DNA of 64,000 nucleotides from Microbulbifer agarilyticus (GCF_001999945.1 NZ_CP019650.1:3963501-4027500); one strand, 5' to 3'. Positions 51,640 to 61,299 are shown, numbered from the stretch's first letter. Numbers and translations: made by a program. The notes: generated by a model from the sequence alone, not told the origin.

Positions 51640-51984
51640 GCCGAGGCCGATTCAGCGAAGTAAAAACCCGGGAAAATAGATCCGAATGGGCTATTGCCCG
51701 GTACCGCGAATGGGCGCATTCTAAATTCTGAGCAAACCGCATGCCTGTAATACAGGCAGCCAAGATATGGACTTCGCGCTCACCAACAAATTTTCATCCT
51801 GTGAGTTGGTTACAGCCGCAAGGCTGGCTCTGGGTAAGCCTGGACGGCTTACTTCAGAGCGCTTTTTATTGGATGTTTGTCTTATTTTAGCGTTCTTCAC
51901 TCACAACGCTTAATTCACCTATTTCACGTCACTCATCTCGCGTTATTTTAGGCAGTATCTGGCTGATCAGCCTGGCTCCGGCAA
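51640..51984. other. Intergenic region between convergent genes
   Basis: A stretch of 345 bases with no gene. Small dyads are GCCTGT-AAT-ACAGGC (51743-51757) and GTAAGCC-TGGAC-GGCTTAC (51834-51852); the second is followed after a few bases by GCGCTTTTTATTGG and may be the terminator of the regulator pair. Confidence 0.5.
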
Positions 51985-52374
51985 TCAATTCAAATCGACC
52001 GCATACCGACGCAGTACTTCCATTGGCACAATTTCCAATGCTTTTACATGGGTGCGCTGCAAGAATACACGGGGAGCCATTTCTACCTTCTGCGCTTCCA
52101 GCCAGCGTGCCGCGCACAGGCACCAACGGTCCCCAGGGTTTAGCCCCGGAAAACCAAACTCCTCCACCGGCGTACTGAGATCGTTGCCACGCTCTGCAGA
52201 AAACGTCAGGAAGTCTCTCGTCACTTCGACACATACCGTGTGCGAACCAAGATCTTGGTCATTGGTGTTACAGCAGCCATCGCGAAAAAATCCAGTCAAC
52301 GGATCTGTGCTGCACGGCACTAATGGATCACCAAATACGTTCAACGATTCGTGCATTTCCAGCGTAATAGCCAT
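51985..52374 (-). CDS. DUF2237 family protein
   Basis: A protein of 129 residues from ATG 52374 (GGTGGAGA upstream, inside the preceding gene's end). The DUF2237 pattern is complete: 'NVFGDPLVPCSTDPLTGFFRDGCCNTNDQDLGSHTVCVEVTRDFLTFSAERGNDLSTPVEEFGFPGLNPGDRWCLCAARWLEA... VFLQRTHVKALEIVPMEVLRRYAVDL', with conserved cysteines in 'RDGCC' and 'WCLCAARW'. Function is unknown; the conserved Cys and Asp suggest a metal or redox site. It starts two bases after the DUF2939 stop, so the two form an operon. Confidence 0.93.
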   Translation of the reverse strand: MAITLEMHESLNVFGDPLVPCSTDPLTGFFRDGCCNTNDQDLGSHTVCVEVTRDFLTFSAERGNDLSTPVEEFGFPGLNPGDRWCLCAARWLEAQKVEMAPRVFLQRTHVKALEIVPMEVLRRYAVDLN

Positions 52375-52376
52375 GA

Positions 52377-52988
52377 TTATTCTCCACCGGGTACTTCGTC
52401 TATCAGTTCTATGTCGACCAGCTGCCAACGCAATCCATTCCGCTGCAAGCGCAGTAGTACGCGATCAAAATCGTCGCGATTGCCACACACCACCTCCACT
52501 GCGTTCAGTCCGATAAAGTACCAGTGGTGTAAGCGCCAGTGGTGACCGCGCTCTGCCACTGGCGATGCAGCTTGTTCGGACTGCGCAGGGCGCTGATTGT
52601 CGGAAGGCTCTGGCGCGCGACGCCCGCCCATGCCACTCAGCTCTCGCTCGAATTCTCTCCAGTCTTTCTGCCCCTGGACTAGTTGCACTATCCCTTCCGG
52701 GCTGATCAAGCGCTCCAGCAGCGGGCCAACAAACAGGTCCGCGCCGGCCTTAAACAAATCGCCAAGTGCCGGGGGTATGTCATCACTAATCGATTCACGA
52801 ATTTCTTCCTGCAACCGCCCGCGGATATTGCCGCGTAACTGCGGGAAATCCACATAACGTTCGAGTCTGGCAACATCTTCGTTCTGCGCGGCCTCAATAA
52901 GCTGGTGTGCGGAGTACCAGGGAAGGGCCACATAAAACATGATTAAGACAGATAGTAGCAACAGGCTACGCAGCAACCATTTCCCCAT
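52377..52988 (-). CDS. DUF2939 domain protein
   Basis: A protein of 203 residues. One membrane helix is at residues 5-25 (LLRSLLLLSVLIMFYVALPW). The DUF2939 pattern follows: 'YSAHQLIEAAQNEDVARLERYVDFPQLRGNIRGRLQEEIRES', then 'PLLERLISPEGIVQLVQGQ', and a C-terminal beta part 'HWYFIGLNAVEVVCGNRDDFDRVLLRLQRNGLRWQLVDIEL'. A Pro/Gln/Ala-rich linker separates them. It is likely anchored in the inner membrane facing the periplasm. No function is known. It is upstream of the DUF2237 gene in the same operon. Confidence 0.9.
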   Translation of the reverse strand: MGKWLLRSLLLLSVLIMFYVALPWYSAHQLIEAAQNEDVARLERYVDFPQLRGNIRGRLQEEIRESISDDIPPALGDLFKAGADLFVGPLLERLISPEGIVQLVQGQKDWREFERELSGMGGRRAPEPSDNQRPAQSEQAASPVAERGHHWRLHHWYFIGLNAVEVVCGNRDDFDRVLLRLQRNGLRWQLVDIELIDEVPGGE

Positions 52989-53207
52989 CGGGCATGAACC
53001 CTCGCAAGCTCCCAGTCAATATTCTGTCCATATTAGCTGTGTGCGCGGCTGAATTACAGGCGCTTACAAATAGGGGGCAAAGCAAGATTAGGGCGCCAAT
53101 CCTGTGTTATTGTTGCTCCCCGCTCTGCCGGCAAGGGGTTACAACACATATCAGTGTTTGCCGGCCAATAAAAATGACAAAAATTGTTGGATTAAGGAAT
53201 ATCGACC

Positions 53208-53957
53208 ATGAGTGATATCTACAATGCGCCAGAGGCTGACCTTGGAGGGGACCACCAGGCCAATGGTGGAGAAGGTTCAATCCCGAAAGCACTTGCCGGT
53301 GATTATAAAGTAGCAATTGGCGAGACTTTGAGCGAAGCCTGGGCTAAAACCAGTGGTCGAAAAGGCACCGTGTGGCTCGGCGTACTGCTGTATCTCGTCG
53401 CCTACATCGCCATTACCGTGATCGCCAATCTGATCACTGGTCAGTCGATGACGAACCCGGATGCCAATCAGGGATTCGGCGCCATTCTTTCACAGATAAT
53501 TATTCTTGCTGCATCAGCACCCCTGGGCGCAGGCTTGATGATGATTGGCATCAAGATCGCACGCGATGAGCAGGTGTCAGGTACCGAAGTATTCGCTTAC
53601 TTCGACAAGACGCTGCCACTGGCTGTGGGCATGATTCTTACCTATCTGCTGGTTGTACTTGGCTTTATCCTTCTTGTCCTGCCAGGAATCTACCTGATGA
53701 TCGGCTACATCTTGATGATGCCACTGATCGTAGATAAGAATCTCGGCCCCTGGCAGGCGCTGGAAGTTTCCCGCAAAGCGGTGACCAAGCACTGGTTCCC
53801 AATCTTTGGCTTTGTGATCGTGCTGTTCCTCCTGTACATCGCCGGCTTCCTGGCGCTGTTGATCGGTCTGATCTGGGCAATTCCAACTCTGGGGATCGCT
53901 TACGGCATTCTGTATCGCAATATGTTTGGTGGTCACGAGGCCAACCCGGAAATTTAA
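53208..53957 (+). CDS. Polytopic membrane protein (BPSS1780/DUF975-like)
   Basis: A protein of 249 residues with about six membrane helices after a Pro/Gly N-terminus 'IYNAPEADLGG', typical of small proteins with 'iY.aPea.l' openings and multi-helix YciC/DUF975-type regions. 'VLLVLPGIYLMIGYILMMPLIVDKNLGPWQALEVSRKAVTKHW' is the characteristic part: 'G.y.......a..livd......aal..S...v....w'. Exact family uncertain. TTAAGGA precedes the ATG. It lies 68 bases before the RDD gene, which also is a membrane protein, and may be in the same transcript. Confidence 0.8.
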   Translation: MSDIYNAPEADLGGDHQANGGEGSIPKALAGDYKVAIGETLSEAWAKTSGRKGTVWLGVLLYLVAYIAITVIANLITGQSMTNPDANQGFGAILSQIIILAASAPLGAGLMMIGIKIARDEQVSGTEVFAYFDKTLPLAVGMILTYLLVVLGFILLVLPGIYLMIGYILMMPLIVDKNLGPWQALEVSRKAVTKHWFPIFGFVIVLFLLYIAGFLALLIGLIWAIPTLGIAYGILYRNMFGGHEANPEI

Positions 53958-54025
53958 TTTCCGAAGTTCCGGCGGCGCACCAGGCGCCGCCGAATCTGCC
54001 TCAAGCGTTTACTTTGTAGCGACCA

Positions 54026-54808
54026 ATGCACTCCTCTGCAGACTCATCCACTGATCGTTCCGCTGCGGAATCACCGCTCGACACCCTGTACCAAATCGAA
54101 ACGCCGGAAGGTATCGACTTGAGTGTACAGGTGGCAGGCCCGGTTCCACGCATACTTGCCTATGCGGTAGATCTTTTATATCGCACACTTATTCTTGTCG
54201 TTCTGGGTATAGCACTCACCTTTGCCGGCAAAGCCGGTGTAGGCTTCTGGCTGCTCGGGTCGTTTATTCTGGAATGGTTTTATCCCGTTTTTTTTGAAAT
54301 GTTCCGCGGGGGTCAAACCCCGGGAAAACGTGCGTTTTCGCTCGCTGTAGTCAATGACAACCTGACACCCATCTCCTGGGGCGCATCCATTATGCGCAAT
54401 CTACTCCGATTTGCTGACTTCCTTCCACTTGGATACTGCACCGGCATGATCAGCATGAGTGCCAGCCGATATTTCCAGCGTCTTGGCGACTACGCTGCGG
54501 GCACACTGGTTATCTATCGTCATGAGGAAGAAAAACCAGTACCACTCCCCCAGGTTCCACCCGCACCGCCTCCCAAAGGCCTCATGCTGCAAGACCAGCA
54601 GGCAATTATTAGCCTTACAGAGCGTAGCGCCGCACTCAGTAAAGGACGCCAGCAAGAGCTCGCCGAAATATTAGAGCCAATTACGGGGCATAGCGGAGAA
54701 GTGAGCGTTCGCTATCTGCAGGGCGTCGGGCGCTGGTTGCTCGGCACCCGCCAAAAACCGACGGCCGGCGCTAAGGGCGAGAGCCAGGATAGAGGCGTAC
54801 AGCAATGA
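54026..54808 (+). CDS. RDD family membrane protein
   Basis: A protein of 260 residues with an RDD domain: 'PVPRILAYAVDLLYRTLILVVLGIAL' holds the Arg and Asp that give the family its name, followed by 'VFFEMFRGGQTPGKRAFSLAVV' and 'LLRFADFLPLGYCTGMISMSASRYFQRLGDYAAGTLVIYRHE'. A cytoplasmic tail of about 85 residues is rich in Pro and helices. First gene of the overlapping group RDD-SpoIIM-DUF4129-DUF4350-MoxR-DUF58; its stop overlaps the next start as ATGA. The function within the group is not known. Confidence 0.93.
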   Translation: MHSSADSSTDRSAAESPLDTLYQIETPEGIDLSVQVAGPVPRILAYAVDLLYRTLILVVLGIALTFAGKAGVGFWLLGSFILEWFYPVFFEMFRGGQTPGKRAFSLAVVNDNLTPISWGASIMRNLLRFADFLPLGYCTGMISMSASRYFQRLGDYAAGTLVIYRHEEEKPVPLPQVPPAPPPKGLMLQDQQAIISLTERSAALSKGRQQELAEILEPITGHSGEVSVRYLQGVGRWLLGTRQKPTAGAKGESQDRGVQQ

Positions 54809-55818
54809 AGCAGAAAGACTTTGAGGAACGCTACAGCCCATTATGGGCACGCATGGATAACTATCTTGCGGGTTATGAAAAAAATACTATCCCGCAAACA
54901 CAATCTTCCGCCGACGATTCCCCTCAGCAATTCGATTTACCCGCGGCCTATCGCGACCTCTGTCAACAGCTTGCGATAGCCAAGGAACGCCAATATACCA
55001 GCTACCTGGTAACACGCCTGAATCAACTGGTGATGGCCTGTCATCAACGCGTGTACCAGCAACAGTCGGTCAATAAAAACCGCTGGCTGGACTTTATTAT
55101 TCGCGGCTTCCCGTGCGCCTTGCGCGAGCACGCACGCTTTGTATGGCTCGCCTGCGGCCTATTCCTGGCGCCAGCCCTGGTTATGGGGCTGGGTTGCTAT
55201 TGGAATGACGCACTGATTTACGCAGTCATGTCGCCGGAGCAGGTACTGCAAATCGAAGCAATGTATGACCCTGCCAACCGGGTACTGGGTCGTGAACGCG
55301 GGTCGGATTCAGATTTGCTGATGTTTGGTTTTTATATCAAAAATAACATCGGCATTGCCTTTCGCACCTTTGCCTCGGGCATTGTCTTCGGCCTTGGGTC
55401 AATATTTTTCCTGGTCTTTAACGGCGTGTTTCTGGGGGCCGTATTTGGCCAACTTACCAGGGTCGGATTTGCGGTCACCTTTTACCCATTTGTTATTGGC
55501 CATGGTGCGTTTGAGCTAACCGCTATCGTATTTGCCGGTGCCGCAGGTTTGATGCTTGGTCACTCACTGGTTAATCCCGGCAATATCAGTCGACGCACCG
55601 CGTTGCAGCAGGCGGGACGCAACGCGATGAAGATTATGTACGGAACGTTTTTGATGCTCGTTATCGCCGCGTTCCTGGAGGCATTCTGGTCTTCCAGCAC
55701 CACGGTCAGTATGGAAGTGAAATTGGCGGTCGGTACGCTGTTCTGGTTGCTAGTGATCAGTTACTGTCTATTCGCCGGACGGGGCAACGACACAGCTAGC
55801 CGCGAGGTTGTGCAGTGA
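54805..55818 (+). CDS. SpoIIM (stage II sporulation protein M) family protein
   Basis: A protein of 337 residues. After a soluble N-terminal part (about 1-95) come membrane helices with the SpoIIM pattern: 'FVWLACGLFLAPALVMGLGCYW', 'SDLLMFGFYIKNNIGIAFRTFASGIVFGLGSIFFLVFNGVFLGAVFGQLTRVG', 'PFVIGHGAFELTAIVFAGAAGLMLGHSLVNPG'. The HGAFELTAI signature is typical. In non-sporulating bacteria this family occurs in MoxR/DUF58 operons with unknown role. It overlaps both neighbours by four bases. Confidence 0.95.
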   Translation: MKQKDFEERYSPLWARMDNYLAGYEKNTIPQTQSSADDSPQQFDLPAAYRDLCQQLAIAKERQYTSYLVTRLNQLVMACHQRVYQQQSVNKNRWLDFIIRGFPCALREHARFVWLACGLFLAPALVMGLGCYWNDALIYAVMSPEQVLQIEAMYDPANRVLGRERGSDSDLLMFGFYIKNNIGIAFRTFASGIVFGLGSIFFLVFNGVFLGAVFGQLTRVGFAVTFYPFVIGHGAFELTAIVFAGAAGLMLGHSLVNPGNISRRTALQQAGRNAMKIMYGTFLMLVIAAFLEAFWSSSTTVSMEVKLAVGTLFWLLVISYCLFAGRGNDTASREVVQ

Positions 55819-57449
55819 ACCTGAGTCAACTGGTGGTACATGCCAGGCAGCGCAGTAACTGGGAATCGGTTGATCTCGGCATATTACTGGCACGTCGTCA
55901 CTGGCTGCTGATGGCGACTCTTTGGCTGATACCAGCCGCGGCCGTTTTCTCTCTGCTGTTACTCATCTTTCCCGACCGGCCAAATCTGGCCTTGCTGGTT
56001 ATCTGGTGGCTAAAGCCTGTATTCGAGCGCTTGCCTCTGCTGTTGGCCAGCCGACAGCTGTTTGCGCAGGTGGACTCGTTTGCGGATGCATTGAAGTTGT
56101 TTTTCCGCGCAAACCGCTGCGATGCCCTCTCTTGGATCAGCTGGCGTCGACTTAACTTCACCCGCAGCTTCGATTTACCGCTCACCGTACTCGAACAGGC
56201 AAAAGGCTCTGTGCGTACGGCGCGTCAGTCACTGCTGCATCGAAAAACCGCCGGCACCGCCAGCTGGCTGCATATCGTCGGAGCCCATGTAGAGCTGATT
56301 TTGAGCATTGGCCTGTGGGCTCTGGTTTATATGATGCTACCGGAGCAGATCGAAGTGGACTGGTTGCCACTAGTGCAGGGCGACAACCAGTTTTTCATGT
56401 GGCTCGCCAATGGTGTCAGTCTTTTAGTGATGGCCGCCGTAGCACCATTTTATGTGTGCGCAGGCTTTATGTTGTATATCGGTCGCAGGGTCGAACTGGA
56501 GGCCTGGGATGTGGAAATCCAGTTTCGTAAACTGCGAGAGAGATTCATAGCAAAGCGCGGCACCCAAAAGAATGGACGGCTTGAAAACAATAACCCGCCG
56601 TCCACACCGCGCAAGCCTTCGTCAGTAAACACCACCCTGAGTTGCCTGTTCGCACTTCTGTTTTGTTTCTCCCTTGCCATGCCTCAGCCGGCTCTGGCCG
56701 ATGTGATCACTCCAGCGCAAGCAGAGGAACAGATCGATGAAGTAATGGCCGAAGACGACTTCCACCAGAAGGAAACGGTGCGCGGCTGGCGACTCAAAGA
56801 TTTCGAGGAGACGAAGTATCATTTCCCTGAGTGGGTCATCGCAATCATTGAGTGGCTCGAAGGACTCGGGTGGGATGATGACAGCGACGAGACGGAGGCT
56901 TCCTGGGTCCCGCTACTCGCCGGTATCGTGGAAGTTATCCTCTGGATCCTTGCCCTGGCGTTAGTCGTTTGGCTTGCTTGGCATTGCCGAAAGTATATTC
57001 GCCGAGCGCTGGGTTTGCGCACGCGTACAATCAATGCCCCGGTAGAGCGACCAGAAACCCTGTTTGGCCTGGATGTGCGCGATGACAGTCTGCCGGACGA
57101 TGTTACCGCAGAGGTATTGGCCTTGTGGGAGCGCGGCCGCCAACGGGAGGCCATAAGCCTGCTCTATCGCGCGAGCCTAGCGCATCTTATCAATCGGTAT
57201 AACTGCCCGTTCCAGGATCACCACACCGAGGCGGAATGTGCGCAATTGGTGCATGAAGAATCGGGGCTAAACAAGCAGATTACGCCCAAGCTGGTACAAC
57301 TTTTCAGCCGCCTAACGCAGGTTTGGCAACACCAGGCTTACGCCCATCGCGCCCCTGCAACACCACTGCTCGAATCACTTTGCCGAGACTGGCTCATCAG
57401 TTTTTCTGCCTCGCCTACAGACGGTGATACACAGGGGGGGCAAGCGTGA
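55815..57449 (+). CDS. DUF4129 domain membrane protein
   Basis: A protein of 544 residues. The N-terminal half has several helices ('HWLLMATLWLIPAAAVFSLLLLIF', 'LILSIGLWALVYMMLPEQ', 'LANGVSLLVMAAVAPFYVCAGFMLYIG'), a second part from about 275 has one helix ('CLFALLFCFSLAMPQPALA') and an acidic periplasmic region, then another helix ('LAGIVEVILWILALALVVWLAW') and a cytoplasmic DUF4129 domain ('EVLALWERGRQREAISLLYRASLAHLINRYNCPFQDHHTEAECAQLV'). It is one of the fixed members of MoxR/DUF58 operons. It overlaps both neighbours by four bases. Confidence 0.92.
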   Translation: MNLSQLVVHARQRSNWESVDLGILLARRHWLLMATLWLIPAAAVFSLLLLIFPDRPNLALLVIWWLKPVFERLPLLLASRQLFAQVDSFADALKLFFRANRCDALSWISWRRLNFTRSFDLPLTVLEQAKGSVRTARQSLLHRKTAGTASWLHIVGAHVELILSIGLWALVYMMLPEQIEVDWLPLVQGDNQFFMWLANGVSLLVMAAVAPFYVCAGFMLYIGRRVELEAWDVEIQFRKLRERFIAKRGTQKNGRLENNNPPSTPRKPSSVNTTLSCLFALLFCFSLAMPQPALADVITPAQAEEQIDEVMAEDDFHQKETVRGWRLKDFEETKYHFPEWVIAIIEWLEGLGWDDDSDETEASWVPLLAGIVEVILWILALALVVWLAWHCRKYIRRALGLRTRTINAPVERPETLFGLDVRDDSLPDDVTAEVLALWERGRQREAISLLYRASLAHLINRYNCPFQDHHTEAECAQLVHEESGLNKQITPKLVQLFSRLTQVWQHQAYAHRAPATPLLESLCRDWLISFSASPTDGDTQGGQA

Positions 57450-58888
57450 GCACCCGTATAAACGGCTCCCGCGGTTTTGCCCGCGCTGCCCTGCTGTGGA
57501 CACTGCTGCTAGTCGGCATCGCTGCAGCGGCATTCCTGTACTTTTTCGAGTATTACACGAAGGAAGTGGACCTCGGCTTCGATGCAGAGGCACGCCGCAA
57601 CCCTTATCTCGCTGCAGAAAAGTTCCTGGACCGCATCGATGTTCCGCATCGGCAGGCAGACAATATTGCAGTGCTCTCGGAGCTCAACGACAACGATGTC
57701 CTGTTTCTCGCGAATAGCAACTTGATTTACAACGAGCAACGACTCTGGGAGTTGCTTGAATGGGTTGAACAAGGCGGTCAGGCTATTGTCGTTAGTAATC
57801 AGCTTTCCACAGACGGCGAGCGCAATTTATTGCTTGATCTGCTCGACCTCGAGGTTACGTACGGGGATACCGATCTTTACTTCAATTGGCAGTTGCGCGA
57901 AGTTTTTGGTGAAGAAGCGAAAACACTACAGGACAAAACAGTCAGCGAATTAATGCGTGACCACAACCGCAAGCTCGCTGAGAAATCGAAGAATCAGAAT
58001 TCAGACACCGCTCTTATCGAAGACGCTAAAGAAGTAGCGCAAGATACAAATACAGAGGGTACACGCAACCCCGAGGTCGATCCCGAAAGACTGATTAACC
58101 TGACCAGCGATGGTGGTACGAGTTACTCCCTGTATTTTGATCCAGAGTTACTGCTGACTCACGAAATGATGGCACAGGGCGATGAAGTAGACGTACAAGG
58201 CGGACTGCTGCACTGGGTCACCTTTCAAGACCTGGCTCCGCCATCGGGCCAAGAAGTAGCGCAACCCAGTGATGCGAGCCACTACGACAGTAACCTGCTA
58301 CACCACCAGTCGCCACTGGCATTTTTCGAATACGGCCGCGGAAAGATCACGCTGATGGCCGACAATGGCCTGTGGCAGAATCGACGTATTGGTGAATTTG
58401 ACCATGCCTTTTTCCTGGCACATCTGACCGGTCAAAAGAATCTGGTGATGATCACTCGCCCCCACTTTCTTGGCTTCAGTGAACTGATTCAACGCTACTG
58501 GCTCGAATTTTTCACGGCCGGGGGGCTTGTGCTACTGGCCTGGATCGCCAACCGTAGCCGCCGCTTTGGTCCACGGGAGCCAGAGGGTGCATCGGTACGT
58601 CGCTCGCTGCTGGAACATGTACGTGCGTGTGGATATTTTTACTGGCGTGAGCAAGCTGCCCGGAAGCAGTTCGAAGCGATCCGATCCCGGCTGCACGACA
58701 AAATACTACCCAATGCCTCCGCGGCTCCCTCAGGCCACCAACAAGCCGAATTCAGCCAGCTACTTGCCGAGCGCACCGGCTTAACGAGCAATGAAATTAT
58801 TACGACATTGTGGGGAGCCGCTCCCCACAGTGAAGAAACGTTTACCGCGCGCATGCGCAGCCTTCAGATCATTGAGGACGCCCTATGA
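57446..58888 (+). CDS. DUF4350 domain protein
   Basis: A protein of 480 residues. The first helix (AALLWTLLLVGIAAAAFLYFFEYY) is followed by the DUF4350 domain 'RNPYLAAEKFLDRIDVPHRQADNIAVLSELNDNDVLFLANSNLIYNEQRLWELLEWVEQGGQAIVVSNQL', a GATase-like fold in the periplasm. An acidic insertion lies around 175-215. 'SPLAFFEYGRGKITLMADNGLWQNRRIGEFDHAFFLAHL' and a second helix ('FFTAGGLVLLAWIANRSRRFGP') precede a cytoplasmic tail. It overlaps its neighbours as ATGA-type junctions. Confidence 0.92.
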   Translation: MSTRINGSRGFARAALLWTLLLVGIAAAAFLYFFEYYTKEVDLGFDAEARRNPYLAAEKFLDRIDVPHRQADNIAVLSELNDNDVLFLANSNLIYNEQRLWELLEWVEQGGQAIVVSNQLSTDGERNLLLDLLDLEVTYGDTDLYFNWQLREVFGEEAKTLQDKTVSELMRDHNRKLAEKSKNQNSDTALIEDAKEVAQDTNTEGTRNPEVDPERLINLTSDGGTSYSLYFDPELLLTHEMMAQGDEVDVQGGLLHWVTFQDLAPPSGQEVAQPSDASHYDSNLLHHQSPLAFFEYGRGKITLMADNGLWQNRRIGEFDHAFFLAHLTGQKNLVMITRPHFLGFSELIQRYWLEFFTAGGLVLLAWIANRSRRFGPREPEGASVRRSLLEHVRACGYFYWREQAARKQFEAIRSRLHDKILPNASAAPSGHQQAEFSQLLAERTGLTSNEIITTLWGAAPHSEETFTARMRSLQIIEDAL

Positions 58889-59910
58889 GCGAACCTACCC
58901 TGGACCCGACAACGCTTTCCGAACAGACCACCACCAACTCGGAAACCACAGATTCGCCCTGGCAGCAGGCAAGTTCGCTCGTGCACGAACTTCGCGCACG
59001 TGTAAATCAAGTAGTCATTGGCCAGCAGGCAGTCGTCGACCAGGTTTTGACAGCACTACTGGCCAATGGCCATGTCCTGTTGGAGGGCGTGCCAGGGCTT
59101 GGTAAAACACTACTTGTGCGCAGCCTGTCACAAGGATTTGGAGGCAAATTCCGGCGCATACAATTCACGCCGGATTTAATGCCCGCGGATGTTACCGGGC
59201 ATGCGATCTACCATATGGCAGAGAGTCGCTTTGAAGTACGGCGAGGGCCGGTGTTCACCAACCTGCTATTAGCGGATGAAATTAACCGGGCTCCCGCAAA
59301 AACGCAGGCAGCATTGCTGGAAGTCATGCAGGAGCAACAGGTCACCATCGATGGGGAAACACATAAGACCCCCAGCCCGTTTATGGTATTGGCGACACAA
59401 AACCCGATAGAACAGGAAGGTACCTACCCACTGCCGGAGGCAGAGCTTGACCGCTTCCTGCTCAAGGTGATTATTGATTTCCCATCTCAGGAAGCAGAAG
59501 AGCAACTTGCCGCGGCCGCAAGCGCGGGACATATCGAGGCCCAGCTCGAGAGTAATCTGCAGCCAGTTCTTGATGCTGCCGGACTACAACATCTGCAGCA
59601 GCTGGTGCCACAGGTACAGGTAGACCAAGAGGTGTTGAGCTATGCCGTACGCCTGGTGCGTGCGACCCGCACATCTTCCCAGTTGCGCCGCAGTGCCGGG
59701 CCCCGTGCGAGTATCGGCTTGATTCAGGCTGCAAGGGCGCACGCACTACTGGCAGGGCGCGAGTTTGTTCTACCAGACGATATCAAGTCGATGGCCATTC
59801 CAGTGATGCGCCACCGGGTGGCGGTATCACCGGATATGGAAATTGATGGGGAAACTGCGGACACCGCACTGGCACAAATTATCGAAACGGTCGAGGCGCC
59901 TCGGCTGTGA
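58885..59910 (+). CDS. MoxR family AAA+ ATPase
   Basis: A protein of 341 residues. Walker A 'LLEGVPGLGKTLLVRSL', Walker B 'LLLADEINRAPAKTQAALLEVMQE' with DEIN, sensor 1 'VLATQNPIEQEGTYPLPEAELDRF' and the C-terminal lid 'YAVRLVRATRT... GPRASIGLIQAARAHALLAGREFVLPDDIKSMAIPVMRHRV' are all intact. MoxR ATPases act as chaperones that insert cofactors or remodel partners together with the vWA/DUF58 proteins encoded beside them. It overlaps the DUF58 gene by four bases. Confidence 0.97.
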   Translation: MSEPTLDPTTLSEQTTTNSETTDSPWQQASSLVHELRARVNQVVIGQQAVVDQVLTALLANGHVLLEGVPGLGKTLLVRSLSQGFGGKFRRIQFTPDLMPADVTGHAIYHMAESRFEVRRGPVFTNLLLADEINRAPAKTQAALLEVMQEQQVTIDGETHKTPSPFMVLATQNPIEQEGTYPLPEAELDRFLLKVIIDFPSQEAEEQLAAAASAGHIEAQLESNLQPVLDAAGLQHLQQLVPQVQVDQEVLSYAVRLVRATRTSSQLRRSAGPRASIGLIQAARAHALLAGREFVLPDDIKSMAIPVMRHRVAVSPDMEIDGETADTALAQIIETVEAPRL

Positions 59911-61235
59911 GACCTTCGCCACGGTTGATACGGCTTTTACTGATTGGATGCGGCAGCGCGCTACTGGTAAGCGGTGCACACATTGTACAGCCGGAACTTG
60001 GGGCATTATTGGCGAAGGCGTGGTGGTTACTGCTCGCTGTTTTATTGCTGTCCGCTACCCTCGACTTTATTACAGGTAATAACGTCTATGGCCTGACCGG
60101 CAAACGCACTTTGCCCGGCAACCTGGCCCTCGGTGTTGAACAGCCAATACAACTTCAGTTAAACAATCAAAGCGATCGCAGTCTGGTCTTTGTTTTGTCC
60201 GATCAACTGCCTATACAATTGCGCAGCCAAAAGTTGCCATTACATATTCAATTGCAACCTGGCCAGCAACTGGAAACCGGCTATCTGGTACAACCCATTC
60301 GTCGGGGGCAAGCGGAGTTCGGGCAGCTGGAAGCATTAGTCAGTTCGCCATGGGCACTGTGGCAAAAGCATGTCCGACTGGGCCAAACCCAAAGTGTGCG
60401 GGTTTACCCGAATTTTCTTGGTATTTCTTCTCTCCAGTCGCTGTCCACAGAGCAGACCTTGCGCCAACTCGGTGTGATCCAACATCAACGTCGTGGTGAG
60501 GGTCTGGATTTCCGTCAGTTGCGGGAGTATCGCCGCGGCGACAGCCAACGACAGATCGATTGGCGTGCAAGTGCGCGCATGCAGAAATTGATCAGTCGCG
60601 AATACCAGGATGAGCGAGACCAGGAAATTATCTTTCTCCTGGACTGTGGACGTCGTATGCGCACCCATGACGGCGATCTCAGCCATTTTGATCACGCACT
60701 GAATGCGATGCTTTTGTCCGCTTATGTCGCTATTCGGCAGGGTGATGCGGTCGGTCTGCAATGTTTCGCCGGGAATCAAAGTCGCTTGCCAGCGGTTAAG
60801 GGCGAAGGCGCAATTAATCTACTTCTCAATCACGTTTACGATATTCACTCCGGGACCGCCCATAGTGATTACTCTGCAGCGGCAGAACAATTACTTGCGA
60901 GACAGCAGCGTCGCGCGCTGGTCATCTTGCTAACTAACGTGAGAGATGAAGACAGTGCCGATCTGAGCGCCGCCGTTCAGCAACTTTCGCGGCACCATCT
61001 GGTGATGGTAGCGAGTTTGCGGGAAAGTTCATTGGACTCACTATTGCAAAAACCGATAGCGAATTTTGACGATGCACTGATGAACTGTGCCGGTCGTGAT
61101 CTAATCCAACGTCGCGAGCGGCTGCTACAGCAACTGCGGGCACGCAATACCATCCTTGCCGACGCTTTGCCGAGAGATATGCACACATCGCTGGTAGAAA
61201 CCTACTGGCAACTGAAACGTAGCGGCAAGATGTAG
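59907..61235 (+). CDS. DUF58 (vWA-like) protein
   Basis: A protein of 442 residues. Two N-terminal helices ('LIRLLLIGCGSALLVSGA', 'LLAKAWWLLLAVLLLSATLDFI') are followed by a beta region, the DUF58 signature 'RRGEGLDFRQLREYRRGDSQRQIDWRASARMQKLISREYQDERDQEIIFLLDCGRRM', and a vWA-type domain with 'LDCGRRMR' where a MIDAS DxSxS is usual; the Ser residues are replaced, so metal binding may be lost. It closes the operon of six overlapping genes and is the probable MoxR partner. Confidence 0.95.
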   Translation: MRPSPRLIRLLLIGCGSALLVSGAHIVQPELGALLAKAWWLLLAVLLLSATLDFITGNNVYGLTGKRTLPGNLALGVEQPIQLQLNNQSDRSLVFVLSDQLPIQLRSQKLPLHIQLQPGQQLETGYLVQPIRRGQAEFGQLEALVSSPWALWQKHVRLGQTQSVRVYPNFLGISSLQSLSTEQTLRQLGVIQHQRRGEGLDFRQLREYRRGDSQRQIDWRASARMQKLISREYQDERDQEIIFLLDCGRRMRTHDGDLSHFDHALNAMLLSAYVAIRQGDAVGLQCFAGNQSRLPAVKGEGAINLLLNHVYDIHSGTAHSDYSAAAEQLLARQQRRALVILLTNVRDEDSADLSAAVQQLSRHHLVMVASLRESSLDSLLQKPIANFDDALMNCAGRDLIQRRERLLQQLRARNTILADALPRDMHTSLVETYWQLKRSGKM

Positions 61236-61299
61236 AAATGAGGAGTGGTTCGCAGGGAAGGTTTGGGGCAGACCACTGATGTGACTACCCCGCCTCAGG

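Noticed and set aside
51801..51820. CRP-like TGTGAGTTGGTTACAG
   Set aside because: The right half is only three of five and it lies between convergent genes.
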